From: Plotosus lineatus
Taxonomy: Eukaryota; Chordata; Actinopteri; Siluriformes; Plotosidae
NCBI GenBank assembly: GCA_024760905.1
Contig: CM045746.1
Span: 9,713,966-9,777,965, forward strand
Length of the DNA: 64,000 nt
Direction: 5' to 3'
Below are positions 30,328 to 41,939 of the stretch, piece after piece; position 1 is the stretch's first letter; every line of letters begins with the position of its first letter. Made by a program: the position numbers and the translations under genes. Below the pieces are notes generated by a model. That model did no database searches and was not told the DNA's origin. It saw only the letters and a program-made list of their open reading frames with translations.

Positions 30328-32622
30328 AAACTACATCTGCAAGTCTTCTTCTTCTTCTTCTCCTTTCAGCTGTTCCCTTCAGGGGTCGCCACAGCGAATC
30401 ATCTGCCTCCATCTCACCCTGTCCTCTGCATCTTCTTCTTTTACACCAACTGCCTTCATTTCCTCCTTCACCACGTCCATGAATCGTCTCTTTGGTTTTC
30501 CTCTAGGCCTTCTGCCTGGTAGATCCAACCTCAGCATCCTACTACCAATATACTCACTATCCCTCCTCATTACATGTCCAAACCATCCTCGTTATTCCCA
30601 AAAGAGAACCTCAACATTTTCATCTCTGCTACCTCCAGCTCTGCCTCCTGTCTTTTCCCCAGGGCCACTGTTTCTAAACCATACAACATCGCTGGCCTGA
30701 ACACCGTCTTATACACCTTTCCTTTCATACTTGCCAATATATTCCTACACATCACACCGGACACTTTTCTCCAACCATTCCAACCAGCCTGCACACGCTT
30801 CTTCACCTCTTTTCCACACTCTCCATTGCTCTGAATTGTTGACCCTTAGTACTTAAAATCCTCCACCTTCCTTATCTCTGCTCCCTGTAACCTCATCGTT
30901 CCTCTTGAGTCCTTGTCATTCACACACATGTATTCTGCTTTAATGAGGCTAACCTTCATTCCCCTCCTTTTCAGGGCATACCTCCACCTCTCTAGGTTTT
31001 CCTGCACTTGTTTTCTGCTCTCATTGCAGATCACAATGTCATCTGCAAACATCATAGTCCATGGGGAATCTTGTCTAACCTCATCTGTCAGCCTGTCCAT
31101 CACCATAGCAAACAAGAAGGGGCTCAGAGCTGACCCTTGATGCAGTCCTACCTCCACATTGAACTCTTCTGTCACACCGACAGCACACCTCACCACTGTC
31201 TTACATCTCTCATACATATCCTGCACCACTCTAACATACTTCTCTGCCACTCCAGACTTCCTCATGCAATACCACAGTTCCTCTCTCGGCAACCTGTCAT
31301 ATGTTTTCACCAGATCCACAAAGGCACAATGCAGCTCCTTCTGACCTTCTCTGTACTTCTCTATTAACATCCTCAAGGCAAACACTGCATCTGTGGTGCT
31401 TTTTCTTGGCATGAAACCAAACTGTTGTTTACAAATGCCGACCTCTGCCCTTAGTCTAGCTTCCACTATTCTTTCCCATAACATCATATGGCTCATCAAG
31501 TTTATCCCTCCGTAGTTGCCACAACTCTGCACGTCTCTCTTGTTCTTAAAAATGGGCACCATCACATTTCTCCTCCATCCCTCTGGCATCCTCTCACTCT
31601 CTAAGACCTTGTTCAATCTTCTTGTCAGGAAATCTACTGCTTCCTCTCCTAGACACTTCCATACCTCCACCGATATGTCATTAGGACCAACTGCCTTTCC
31701 AGTCTTCATCCTCTTCAATGCCCTCCTCACTTCACCCTTACTAATCTTTGCTACTTCCTGGTCCTCAACAGTCACCTCTTCTACTCTTTTTCTACTCTGT
31801 TTGGCCTTTGAAACTGCTACCTTCGCCTTACGCTGTGTCTCCCTGTACTCCTGTTTATTCTCTTCAGTCCTCTCTCTGTCCCACTTCTTCTTAGCTAACC
31901 TCTTCCTTTGTACACATTCCTGCACTTCCTCATTCAACCACCAAGTCTCCTTATCTCATCTCCTTCCAGATGACACACCAAGTATTCTCCTACCCTGTCT
32001 CCCTGATCACATTAGCTGTAGTTGTCCAGTCATCTGGAAGCACTTCCTGACCACCCAAAGCCATTTTCAACTCCTCCTTGAAGACAACATGACACTCTTC
32101 CTTTGACCTTTGTCTTCTGATCTGCCTTTGCCTTCTTCACTTTCCTCACCATCAGCGTCATCCTGCACACCACCATCCTATGCTGTTTGACAACATTCTC
32201 ACCCACTACTACTTTGCATGTCCACCTTCCTTCTCTGCATCATGTCAGCCAGCTCTCTACCTTTTGTTTGCATAGTTCCAACATTCAAAGTCCCTACTCT
32301 CAGTCCTAGGCTCACGCCTTTCTTCTTCTCTCTCTGCCTACGGCCACGCCTCCCGCCTCTCCTTCTTCGACCAACAGTAGTCCAATTTCCACCAGCACCC
32401 TATTGGTTAACAGCACTGCTGGCGGTCGTTGTTAACCCGGGCTTCGAGCGATCTGGTATGAAATTTTTTGTTGTGACTCGCATTTTTTATTTGGCATTTG
32501 TTTTACGCCGGATGCCCTTTCTGATGCAACCCTCTGCATTTATCCTGGCTTGGTACCAGCGTGAGGGAGAGACACTGGCTTGTGCCCCTCCCTCATGGCT
32601 GCATTAAACTATATCTGCAAGT
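30328..32622 (-). mobile_element. RTE-clade LINE, internally deleted, TSD-flanked
   Basis: Element 30345-32605 on the minus strand. Target duplication AAACTACATCTGCAAGT (30328-30344) versus AAACTATATCTGCAAGT (32606-32622), 16/17. The 5' leader and basic stretch are at 32220-32600; the endonuclease core is mostly deleted. RT (30846-31937 frame) contains [41 protein letters not shown] and FADD, with a deletion that joins KAKQ to RKRVEEV near 31795. The C-terminal part (30379-30806) is in other frames. Confidence 0.93.
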
Positions 32623-33196
32623 AACTGTGCTAAATAAATTTACAAATTGAGCTAAAGTTATTTATCTATTCAAAGGCACAAACAAATATTAATACATATT
32701 TACAGCACAAAAACATACTATTAATTTTATAAAAGTACTGACCATTAGGCTACAGATACAGGCTGGATGGCTTATGATTGTTTTAGCCATTCATTCTCTG
32801 TGCGTCAATGTTTGTGTTCTGACACATGTACAGGAACCGGAAGCGGTACTAAGAAACTGTGCTTTATTCTCACACTCGCACTTTGTTTGATTGACAGTGT
32901 TCAGCTATTATTGCTTACTCATAATATGTTTGTTGATTGGTCAGCTCGGGCTTGCACATGCGCAGTGCCCGTTACACATTAACTTCTGGTTTACTTCCTG
33001 ACTCTAGTCATGCGGAACTTGTCTCCGACTTTCTCTTCAGTAACAATCATTAAGTTTAGTTATAAGATTGTGAATACACATAATTTCTTGTCCAGCGGAA
33101 CTCAACTCCTGCTGTGTGTGTGTGGGGGGGTATGCCCTTGCATACATTAACACACCATCCTCTATGCTGGGGAGCCACACACGCATACACTCTTAC
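32623..33196. other. No gene recognised downstream of the dynein pseudogene
   Basis: The final dynein C-terminal residues would be expected here on the minus strand but I could not find them. No other coding pattern. Confidence 0.4.
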
Positions 33197-33232
33197 CTTT
33201 TAGGTAATAAGAAAATAATTTTAAAGCCCACA

Positions 33233-33405
33233 CCTTGAACACTAAACTCTGAGCTGACCTTCTGGTTGTTTTTGAATTCTTCATCTGGGCTGAGCTTCTT
33301 CATGGCTTCACTGATGAAGGCCTGGTCTCTGTACACTGGCATCACATTGACATGGAAGCTGAGCTCATTGGGCAGGTTGTAGTTATGTGTGGTGCTCCAG
33401 CATAC
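33233..33405 (-). pseudogene. DNAH6-like exon: C-terminal domain
   Basis: Acceptor GTCCGACAG precedes the exon. It reads GMLEHHT and, after a one-base shift near 33385, NYNLPNELSFHVNVMPVYRD then QAFISEAMKKLSPDEEF, matching the conserved NYNLP.DELSF...YRDQA region near the dynein C-terminus. Exon end uncertain: either GTGTGG after SSEFSVQ or GTAAGA at 33196. Confidence 0.75.
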
Positions 33406-33611
33406 CTGTCGGACAATCAAGTGTGTGGGTTAATCTATTAAACAGTGACACAACATACTATAGAAAAGTTTGACATTGAAAACCTTGAGGGAAGAAGAAA
33501 CCTGGGATCTAGAAAGGCTTAGGTGACCTCTGGATATCCTGCTGTACAACCCCATAGAGGACAACTGTGTGTCAACACTAACAACACTAAGTGATGTTAT
33601 TTAACTTATAT

Positions 33612-34435
33612 ACTTACAATGTCCTGTTTGCAGATGACATTGTGATCTGCCGTGAGAGCAGAGAACAAGTGCAGGAAAATCTAGAGAGGTGGAGGTATGC
33701 CCTGGAAAGGAGGGGAATGAAGGTTAGCCTCAGTAAGACAGAATACATGTGTATGAATGCCAAGGACCCAACAGGAACGGTGAGGTTACAGGGAGCAGAG
33801 ATAAGGAAGGTGGAGGATTTTAAGTACTCAGGCTCAACAATGCAGAGCAATGGAAAGTGTGGAAAAGAGGTGAAGAAGTGTCTGTAGGCTGGTTGGAATG
33901 GTTGGAGAAAAGTGTCCGGTGTGATGTGTGACAGGAAGGTATCGTCAAAAATTAAAGGAAAAGTGTACAAGATGATGTTGAGGCCAGCGATGTTGTATGG
34001 TTTAGAAACAGTGGCCCTGGGGAAAAGACAGGAGGCAGAGCTGGAGGTAGCAGAAATGAAAATGTTGAGGTTCTCTTTGGGAGTAATGAGGATGGATAGG
34101 ATCAGGAATGAGCACATCAGAGGGACAGCACATGTAAGACATTTTGGAGACAAAGTCAGAGAGGCTAGATTGAGATGGTTTGGACATGTACAGAGGAGGG
34201 ATAGTGAGTATATTGGTAGTAGGATACTGAGGTTGGAACTACCAGGCAGAAGGCCTAGAGGAAGACCAAAGAGACGATTCATGGACGTGGTGAAGGAGGA
34301 CATGAAGACAGGTGGTGTAAGAGAAAAAGATACAGAGGATAGGGTGAGATGGAGGCAGATGATTTGCTGTGGCGACCCCTGAAGGGAAAAGCCAAAAGGA
34401 AAAGACGAAAGAAGAAGACTTACAATGTCCTGTTT
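33612..34435 (+). mobile_element. RTE-clade LINE, 5' truncated, exact 18-bp TSD
   Basis: Element 33630-34417 between exact duplications ACTTACAATGTCCTGTTT (33612-33629, 34418-34435). It starts at the RT catalytic region (LFADDIVICRESREQVQENL), continues through KVEDFKYSGSTMQSNG and RWFGHVQRRDSEYIG, and ends CCTGAAGGGAAAAGCCAAAA. One stop near 33886. Its insertion lies in the dynein pseudogene. Confidence 0.95.
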
Positions 34436-34531
34436 ACATGACAGAACAGTTGTTATTGGCTCATTAATAAAAATATGTAAAAGGCTAGGATCTGGTTATA
34501 GTGTTGCAGTTAGCCATAGTGTCTTGTATAT

Positions 34532-34632
34532 ACAGGGATCCCTCACTTTCCACGGTTAATCGGGACCGAGACCCCTCATGACCACCGATTTCCGCGAAGT
34601 AGGATTGACAGCCCTGACTGACATATATACGT
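34532..34632 (+). mobile_element. Tigger-like MITE, left end only
   Basis: CAGGGATCCCTCACTTTCCA then GGTTAATCGGGACCGAG; cut off by the hAT MITE that follows. Confidence 0.75.
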
Positions 34633-34966
34633 CAGTGCGTCTCAAATAGTAGGGCGGTATGGTGCCGGGGAGCATGGTGTGATGCCCAGGGGAGTGCATA
34701 TGACCCTGGGGAACGTGCTTTTCTGGAATTGTGCACAAGAATTAAGTGTAATTGCACCTCCACTGCACTAGTTGGCAGTGGTGCTCTCATTGTTGCGTTA
34801 TGGTGTAGCGGTTTTTCGCACAAGCAAATGATATGAAGTGCAGTAAACAACCCCTCAAGAAACAACACGGAAACATTTCTAACAGGAACGAAGAGAAAGG
34901 TGGAGAGAGATGGAGATATTAAGACATAAATAAGTTGAATGAGATTAAAATAATAGAGAAGCACTG
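34633..34966. mobile_element. hAT-type MITE, short form
   Basis: Ends CAGTGCGTCTCAAATAGT and AGAGAAGCACTG. Internal text matches 49388-50122, including ATTAAGACATAAATAAG, which is the uninterrupted version of a site split by a LINE fragment at 49720. Confidence 0.85.
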
Positions 34967-34969
34967 GTA

Positions 34970-37900
34970 TCGTCTTGGTTGTCTCTCGAATCGAGGAAGA
35001 CGATTGGTTGTGCTCTCATCGGTGAGTACACATGTGAAGTCCAAAGGCCGAAACGCACACTCTGTTGCAGGTTGTGCAAGACACGCTTGTAGAGATGACA
35101 GTCGACGACATTCAGTGTCTCCGTTGGCTGGCTGCTTCAAGGCGCAAGCGGCGGTCATCCTCAAAGGCTACAGCTGTACGTTAGGTCAAGGAACACCAGA
35201 GCTGTCTGTCATTAGCTGTCAGCTCTAGTTGGCCAGGCTTGATATCTGCTCATTTGAGGTTTGCCTTGAGATTGTCCTTGTATCTCTTCGTTGGTCGACC
35301 TTGGTTGGGGTTTCCTGTAGTAGTTCTCCATAGAAGAGTTGGCGTGGGATTCTGGACTTCTCCATTCTGATGACTTGACTTGTCCACCAAAGTTGGGCTT
35401 TGATGAGCTTGGCCTTGATTCTGGTGGTGTTGGCTCTGTCTAATACCGCCTGGTTTGTGAGACGGTCCTGCCACCATACCTTCATGATGGAGCAGAGGGA
35501 GCATTGGTGAAACTGCTCAAGATTTTTGATGTGTAATGTTTTTTTATGTCTCGCAACCATACAACAAGGACGTTATGACCACAGCATTGTAGACCTTGAG
35601 TTTTGTGGTGACACGAATGCTTTTGTGCTTCAAGGCTTTGGTGTGAGGTCTGCCTTGTGCCCGAGTAGCTTTCTGGATCCTTCCTGGCTGAAATTTCTCC
35701 ATCAAGAGAGCCATCACTGGAGATAGTGCTGCCCAAGTACTTGAATGTCTGGACATTTTTCAACTGTGTGCCATTGATAGTGATGCATGGTGGCTGGAGG
35801 GTCATATTTTGTGCTGGCTGTACGAGTAATACAGTTTTTACAAGACTAATTGTGAGTCCGAATAGCTTGGCCGCTTCAGAGAATTTGACAATTATGGATT
35901 GCAGGTGATTCTCCTCATGGGCCATGAGAGCAGAGTCATCAGCAAACAGGGCCTCCAATACTAACCTGTGAAGTGTCTTTGTTTTTGCATTTAGGTGCCT
36001 CAGGTCGAATACTGACCCATCAAGTCGGTATCTAATATACACTCCAAGTCAAGGTCACTGATAGCATGGTTGAGTACTTGAGTAAAAAAGAGATTGAACA
36101 GCACAGGAGCCAGGACACAACTTTGCTTTACTCCATTGGAGATTTCAAAGCAGTCTGACAGTTTGCCATTTGTGAGTATTTCTCCTGTCATATCCTGATG
36201 GAACAGTTTGACTAACGCGGTGAATTTTGGAGGGCAGCCAAGCTTTCTGAGAATAGTCCAGAGAGCTTCTCTGTTGATTGTGTCAAATGCCTCGGTGAGG
36301 TCTATAAATACAGTACAGGTTCATGTTCTGTTCCATACACTTTCCTGGACCTGTCTGAAGGCAAAGACCATGTCTACAGTGCTGCGGTTTGGGCGAAAGC
36401 CGCACTGTGATTCCAGTAGATTTCTTTCATCCACGGTTGGGATGAGTCTGTTGAGTAGCATTCAGGCCAGTATTTTGCCAGCTGTGGATTAAAGAGATAT
36501 GCCCCTGTAATTTCCACAGTCTGCTCTTGACCCCTTGTTCTTGAAGAGGGCAACTATTGATGCATTGCGAAAGTCTGCAAGCAGTTCTTCCTCTACCCTT
36601 CTTTCATCCATAGAGAGTGGTTCATCTAATTAGTGTGTTCTTCTTGTTGTTTTATCTGGTCAAGTGCACACTGGTCAACTGTGGAAGGATGAGCCAGAAG
36701 TTGGCTGAAATGTTTTTTCCATCTGTTGTTAATGCCAGTTTTGTCCTTGATCAGTGTTGTTCCGTCTGAGGAAAGCAGAGGAGTGAAGCCAGATTTGGAG
36801 GGACCAAACACTGTCTTGATGGAATCGAAAAACCGTTTTGCTATTTGAGTCAGCAAATTCGTGAATCTTTTCAGCTTTCTCATTCCACCACTTATCCTGC
36901 ATTTTCCTTATCTTCCTCTGAGCCACACTCTGCAAGGACTTGAATCTGTTTTTCTTTGGTACTAAATCTGGATTGTTTTGCCACTCCATGAACGCCTTGT
37001 TTTTCTTGGCCAAGAGATCCTCTATGGCAGCATTGTTCTGATCAAACCATTCTTGGTGATGTCTGCGTTTAGGGCCAAGCACAGTCTTAGCTGTCTCCTG
37101 TATCATACCCTGAGTGTTTCCCATTTGTGAGTTGGGTCTCCAGTAAGTGGTTCTATAGTGTTTCTATGCAGTGTTTCCCAACCTTTTTGAGCCAAGGCAC
37201 ACCTTTTACATTAGAAAAATCATGAGGCACACCATGGAACAAAAATGATACTGCCCTCTAGCAGAATAGCACTGTTACTACACGCGAAGTGAATTCAGTT
37301 AATCTTCAGTTAATCTTCCGTGGCACACCTGATGATTTCTCACGGCACACTAATGTGCCGCGGAACAGGGGTGGGGAAACACTGCTATAGTGGACAGATT
37401 TTGGTCGAGACTGTCCTTGAACATACGAAGTTCAGACGGTTCCTGGAGTCAGGCTGTGTTGAAAGCTGCACAAGTTTGCTTTGGCCTCCTTGGGAAGTGG
37501 CGAGCTATGTGCAATCGAAGGATTGTGTGCACAAGCCTATGATCCGTCCAACATTCTGCACCCCTCATTAATCTTTTTATTAGGACGTCTTTAATGTCAC
37601 ATGAGCGAAGAATAACATTGTCAATGAGGTGCCATTGTCTAGAGCGTGGGTGCATCTATGTGGTCTTGTACTTATCAGCCATCCTGAATGTGGTGTTACT
37701 GATAGCTAGATTGTGCCTTGCACATTTGCTCAGCAGAAGACCGCTTTTGTTCATCTTGCCCACACCGTGTCTGCCAAGTACACCTTCCTATCGATAGTGG
37801 TCACAACTTACTTAGGCATTAAAGTCGCCGAGCAGTAGGAGTTTATTGCTGGAAGACACAGCGCTTAGAAGGGAATTGAGGTCAGCATAGAACTGTTCTA

Positions 37901-39180
37901 TGGTATTTTCTGTGCTCGCCAGCATTGGTGCACAGGCACTGATGATTGTGAGATGTCATTTTTGGTCAAGTGGCAAGCGAAGTTTCATTCGTCTTTCGGT
38001 GATACCAACTGGAAGGTCTGGGAGCTGCTTCAACAGACATGACTTTATGGCTAAGCCGACTCCACGGATCCTGTCTTCGTTTTCTGGTTTGCCTTTCCAG
38101 ATGAAAGTGTAGTCATCAGATGGTTCAACAAGAGATCCTTCATCCACTACTCATGACTCACTAAGAGCAGCTAGACAATTTCTTGGCAACCAGGGCTGTT
38201 CTTTCTTGTCTCTTTCCATTAAGGTACGGACGTTCCATGCCCCTAGTCTGAGCTTCTTTCTACGTTTTTTTTTTGTTTCAACTGCTTAGGAGTATGATCT
38301 GCCAGCTGCGGCGGGCTGGCCAGACTTGGTAGGGCAGGCAATTTTCAGGCCACTTTTTCTAGGCCCTTGCCATAATTGGGTGAACTGTGCTGCCCTGAAT
38401 AGGGCTGCTCAATTGCTATAGATGCTGCCGGACTTCTTCGCTGCCCTAGGTTCAAAGAAGAACGACCAATGTCCAAAGCCGCCTACATGGAGGTTCATGA
38501 CTACAACTGCCAGTGGTCATCTCCACCTGTTGTTTCGCTAGTTCCCCATCGCTGTAGGTCTAGTTTTTGTGCACAACCTAGACCTGTGCGTGAAGGTTAT
38601 TTCAGTGGAAAAGCCATTGCACTGTGACAATCCCACTCTCTCGGCCTCCAAGGTCCTGATCCAGTGGCATGAAGAGTCGTTATGTCTGGGGACAACATTG
38701 GTTGCAGTAGATGACTGTGCCCTTCACTCGTGCTCTGACAAGCTCTAAGCACTCTACAGTGCCTTGCTACTCTGCCTTCCTGACTGTTGAATCTATTGAT
38801 TATTGATTATTTCATCCGCCCAGTCTGCAAGAGTAGACTTGTTTGTGGTGAAAAGTACCAAGAGGTTTCTGTCAGGGTTACCTCACCCTTAGCTCCTGGC
38901 TTGAAGACCAGCCCTGGTAGCACAGGGGTATTTGCCCAAAAGCAGGGGTCTGTTCATGGGTACCAGGGCATGTCCACACACCAGTGGGCCATGCATGCCG
39001 CATGTCCAGGAGCAGACCACCTCCGAGTCCTCGTAGTTCAGCCTGGGGCCACAAGGTACCCTGTTTCCAAGTGTCATCGCAGGCATGAACTACATCGGGC
39101 TTGTCTATGAGAGGCTGATTGGCAGCTTTGCAACCGCCATGTACGAGCAAGGAAGGTTTTTGCACACTAGTTCCCTTTCA
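34970..39180 (-). mobile_element. Non-LTR retrotransposon, second family (degenerate)
   Basis: Minus-strand AP-endonuclease/RT LINE, clade not assigned. 5' end toward 39180: possible leader; endonuclease pieces KNCLAAL/VDEGSL, FIWKGKPENEDRIRGVGLAI and LPVGITERRMKLRLPLD (37956-38147), then DNVILRSCDIKDVLIKRLMR and GAECWTDHRLVHTILRLHIA (37449-37655); RT pieces (36729-37124, 36626-36883, 36000-36191 with GVKQSCVLAPVLFNLFF, 35482-36042 with ALFADDSALMAHEENHLQ, KYLGSTISSDG); C-terminal IPRQLFYGELL (35225-35560). Multiple frameshifts; nested hAT MITE at 37165. Confidence 0.85.
37165..37392. mobile_element. hAT-type MITE nested in LINE
   Basis: Left end CAGTGTTTCCCAACCTTTTT; the right end reads inward CAGTGTTTCCCCACCCCTG. 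Internal paired GGCACACC motifs. Target duplication not clear. Confidence 0.75.
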
Positions 39181-39194
39181 CTCCATGCCTAATA

Positions 39195-39626
39195 ACTCTT
39201 TGCGCGTTAATAGACCATTCAGACACACACACACACATGTATATGTGTATAATTGCAATAAATACATATTCGCTATACTGTAAATGCATATAGCATAAAC
39301 GCTATAAATGCTTATAATGACAATCAGTCAAAAATAACGCGCAAGATGTAAATAAAATATAAATACACAAACACACAAATGTGCGCGCACACACACAAAC
39401 ACGTGCAAACACTTAGATGCGCACCTCACAAAAATGTAAGTAGTTTTGTTGGGTTGTTTTTGTTGGTTTGGGTGGGGTTTTTTTCATAATTGGCATTGTT
39501 TTACAGCATATTCCTTAACTTTTTCCCTATTTTTGCTTAATTTCCTTATTTTTTGATGAATATTTTTGAAAAACCCGCAATGCACCGAAGCCGCAGAAAC
39601 TGAAGCGCGAAGTAGCTTATATATAG

Positions 39627-39692
<66 letters not shown>
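39195..39692 (+). mobile_element. Tigger-like MITE right part and (AT)n run
   Basis: Shares CACCTCACAAAAATGTAAGT and GAAGCGCGAAGTAGC with the 23321-23771 MITE; left end missing. It is followed by an AT microsatellite at 39617-39692. Confidence 0.7.
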
Positions 39693-39694
<2 letters not shown>

Positions 39695-40149
39695 CTGATC
39701 GTCGCAGAATTTGAAATATAGTATTGAACTAGTGGGACACAGTTGTTGTTTTCAGAAATGATGGCTTGTTCCAGTTGTAGTTTGGCAAAGAAGGAGCATG
39801 GAATACGGCTGATTGAAGGAATTCTGAAAACAATCTCTGGAAGTAAACGTCCTTCAAATCAACAAGTGATTTCTGCGGTTTTATATTTTTATGTTAAATT
39901 TAACATTAGATGACCATTTCAGACCTGTGCGGAATATTACACGTAATTTTGAAACTTTGGGATGATTGAGTTACCAGTAAAGATTATTATAATACATCCA
40001 AACTTTGGCACTGTTTTTCTTTTCATATTATGAACACATTTAGGGGGCGGGACAATAATATTTAGAAACTTTTTTTTTTTTTTGTGGCACCCTACCACTC
40101 ATTTTCTTTCTGCATGTTAAAAAGGAATAAATCAGAGTAGACAGTAAAG
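39693..40149. other. No gene recognised
   Basis: A short + frame from 39758 (MMACSSCSLAKKEHG) has no recognisable relatives and no supporting context. A T-run is at 40069-40083. Confidence 0.4.
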
Positions 40150-40320
40150 TTTGTCTTATGTCTATGACGACCGTGCATGGTGCCAGATCAGGCAGCCACC
40201 CTGAGGCTTCAGAGAAGGGTATGCAATGCAGGCCCAGTGTGCAGGCACCTGGTCATTCAGGATGCTGTTGTAGATCGGCTCCATCTCCTCAGATATCACC
40301 ACCAATCCAGCTACGGCCAT
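40150..40320 (-). pseudogene. DNAH6-like exon: C-terminal domain (SEEME...QVPA)
   Basis: Acceptor ACCCTGCAG then [41 protein letters not shown]: strongly conserved dynein C-terminal motif. After KPQG the match continues as WLPDLAPC in the next frame (shift near 40205). The 3' splice boundary is not evident. Confidence 0.85.
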
Positions 40321-40361
40321 CTGCAGGGTATGCAGGGACACCCACACGATTAGATCAATAG

Positions 40362-40672
40362 TCATTCATTCATTTTCTGAACCGTATAATCTTAATTAGG
40401 GTCATGGTGAGGCTGGCATCCATTTAGGCTGACTCTGGGCGAGGGCAGGGTACACCCTGGATAGCTCACCAGGTCATCGCAGGGCCGACATTCACATCTA
40501 GGGGAAATTTTTAACAGCCAATGAGTGTACTCTGCATGTTGTTGGACTGTCAGAAGAAACCCACACAAACACAGGGAGAAAATGCAAACTTCGCCCAGAA
40601 GGCTGAGAATTAAACTCAGGCCTTCTTTCTGTGAGGCAGACGTATTAACCAGTGCGCCACCGTGCCGTGCCG
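40362..40672 (-). repeat. Fish dispersed repeat with tRNA-like head (complete copy)
   Basis: Minus strand begins GGCACGGCACGGTGGCGCAC (head with box A/B-like segments), then the CTGTGTTTGTGTGGGTTTC block, and ends GAAAATGAATGAATGAC. Related copies at 48166-48360 and 49190-49345. Confidence 0.75.
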
Positions 40673-41006
40673 CCTTATTAGATCAATAGCCAAATCCTTA
40701 TGCATCAGTGATATACACTCCTCTCTTTCTCTCTCTCTGAAGCATTTCTGGAGTTCTGGAGTTTCAGTGCCTTTCATACACACAGGTTTGAATACAGATC
40801 TGCGCCATGATCTCAGGACTTCTTTACTCAGATCTAAAACAATCTTTTGGATCTAAAAAATTCTGGTCTTTCCTGCCTCACATCGTGTTTAATTACATGA
40901 GATTCAAAAAAGTCCCACGTCTTTATCACAATAAAATGAGTGCTCTACTGATCCTGCATTTTAAAGCAGCACACCCATAACACGTGCAGCAGAAAGTTAA
41001 AACAAC

Positions 41007-41087
41007 CCACTTCCTGTCTCGGCAGTGGTCAAAGAGTTCACGGGTCCTTCGAGTTTTGAACAAGCAGCTTCAGCTTCACTGTCTATA
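41007..41087 (-). pseudogene. DNAH6-like exon fragment before the C-terminal domain
   Basis: Acceptor GGATGCTTAG; reads DSEAEAACSKLEGPVNSLTT AETGSGLF, aligning with the Leu/Thr-rich LNSLTTVLGQE-like segment of the family, with poor end match. A CT/CA microsatellite (41117-41180) lies just upstream. Confidence 0.55.
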
Positions 41088-41119
41088 CTAAGCATCCCTA
41101 AACACACAAACACACACAC

Positions 41120-41182
<63 letters not shown>

Positions 41183-41283
41183 TCTACAGCACTGATTGAG
41201 ATTTAAATTTATAGAGCAGCAGAGTTAATCATGAAACTAGTGAATGTTTCGGATTTATGACGGATGATGTACTCCACTCTCAC

Positions 41284-41452
41284 CCAGACTCTTAATCAAG
41301 GTGGAGTCTGCGAGTTTGTGCACCACCATATCATCACTCTTCCCTCCAGCAGCTGTTGAGGAACAGGACTACACCTCCAGGGTAGTGTTGATCAGCATCA
41401 CTATCTCCCACTTCTGTGCCGAACACACCAAACACAACAACCAGGTATTAAT
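41284..41452 (-). pseudogene. DNAH6-like exon with TAG stop at 41369-41371
   Basis: Acceptor CACCTGCGCAG, donor GTGAGA after LIKSLG. It reads WEIVMLINTTLEV, stop, SCSSTAAGGKSDDMVVHKLA. The family has a Gln after LEV, so the stop is a CAG-to-TAG change. The first dozen codons match poorly. Confidence 0.75.
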
Positions 41453-41939
41453 CTGCGCAGGTGGAGGTTTCGGATGTGTCTTGTGGCAATCTGCACAGAT
41501 GAAGGTGTTAGTGCCTGGCAGGTGGGTGGTATTAGCATATCTGCTAACCATTATGATTTTTATCTACACTGGTCAGAAATTCAAAAAGGATTACACAGAG
41601 CGGTTTCCTGTCATCAGAACGCGGGAAATACGATACCTTTTTGTGAGCACATCTGTCTAGTTAATAAGAATAAAACCGAGTTCAGATGCCGTATGCTGGA
41701 GAATCTGATGACGAGGAGGATGGTCTTAATATCTTGGGGAACTTCTCACCACTCCATAAAGCACTCACAAGTACTTCTGTTGATGGCACGGAGAGCTACT
41801 GCAGCAGGATTGAGGGCTTTGGATCACCAGGTCCACCCTCTCCCCAGCTGTAAGTTAAACAGAGAAGGTTTACATTGTATTGTATTGCTTGTATTCGGGG
41901 CTTGTGTTGTGTTTCTGGCGGTTTGTGTTTGCACCCGTT
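41453..41939. other. Unassigned, possibly LINE 5' leader
   Basis: Two short + frames, no recognised domain. It immediately precedes the LINE below and may be its leader. Confidence 0.3.

Noticed and set aside
33193..33420. Stand-alone small gene on the minus strand
   Set aside because: It is one exon of the dynein pseudogene, with acceptor and a shift at its start.
39758..39920. Short + frame MMACSSCSLAKKEHG
   Set aside because: No homology, no splice or promoter context; reverse strand also shows nothing convincing.
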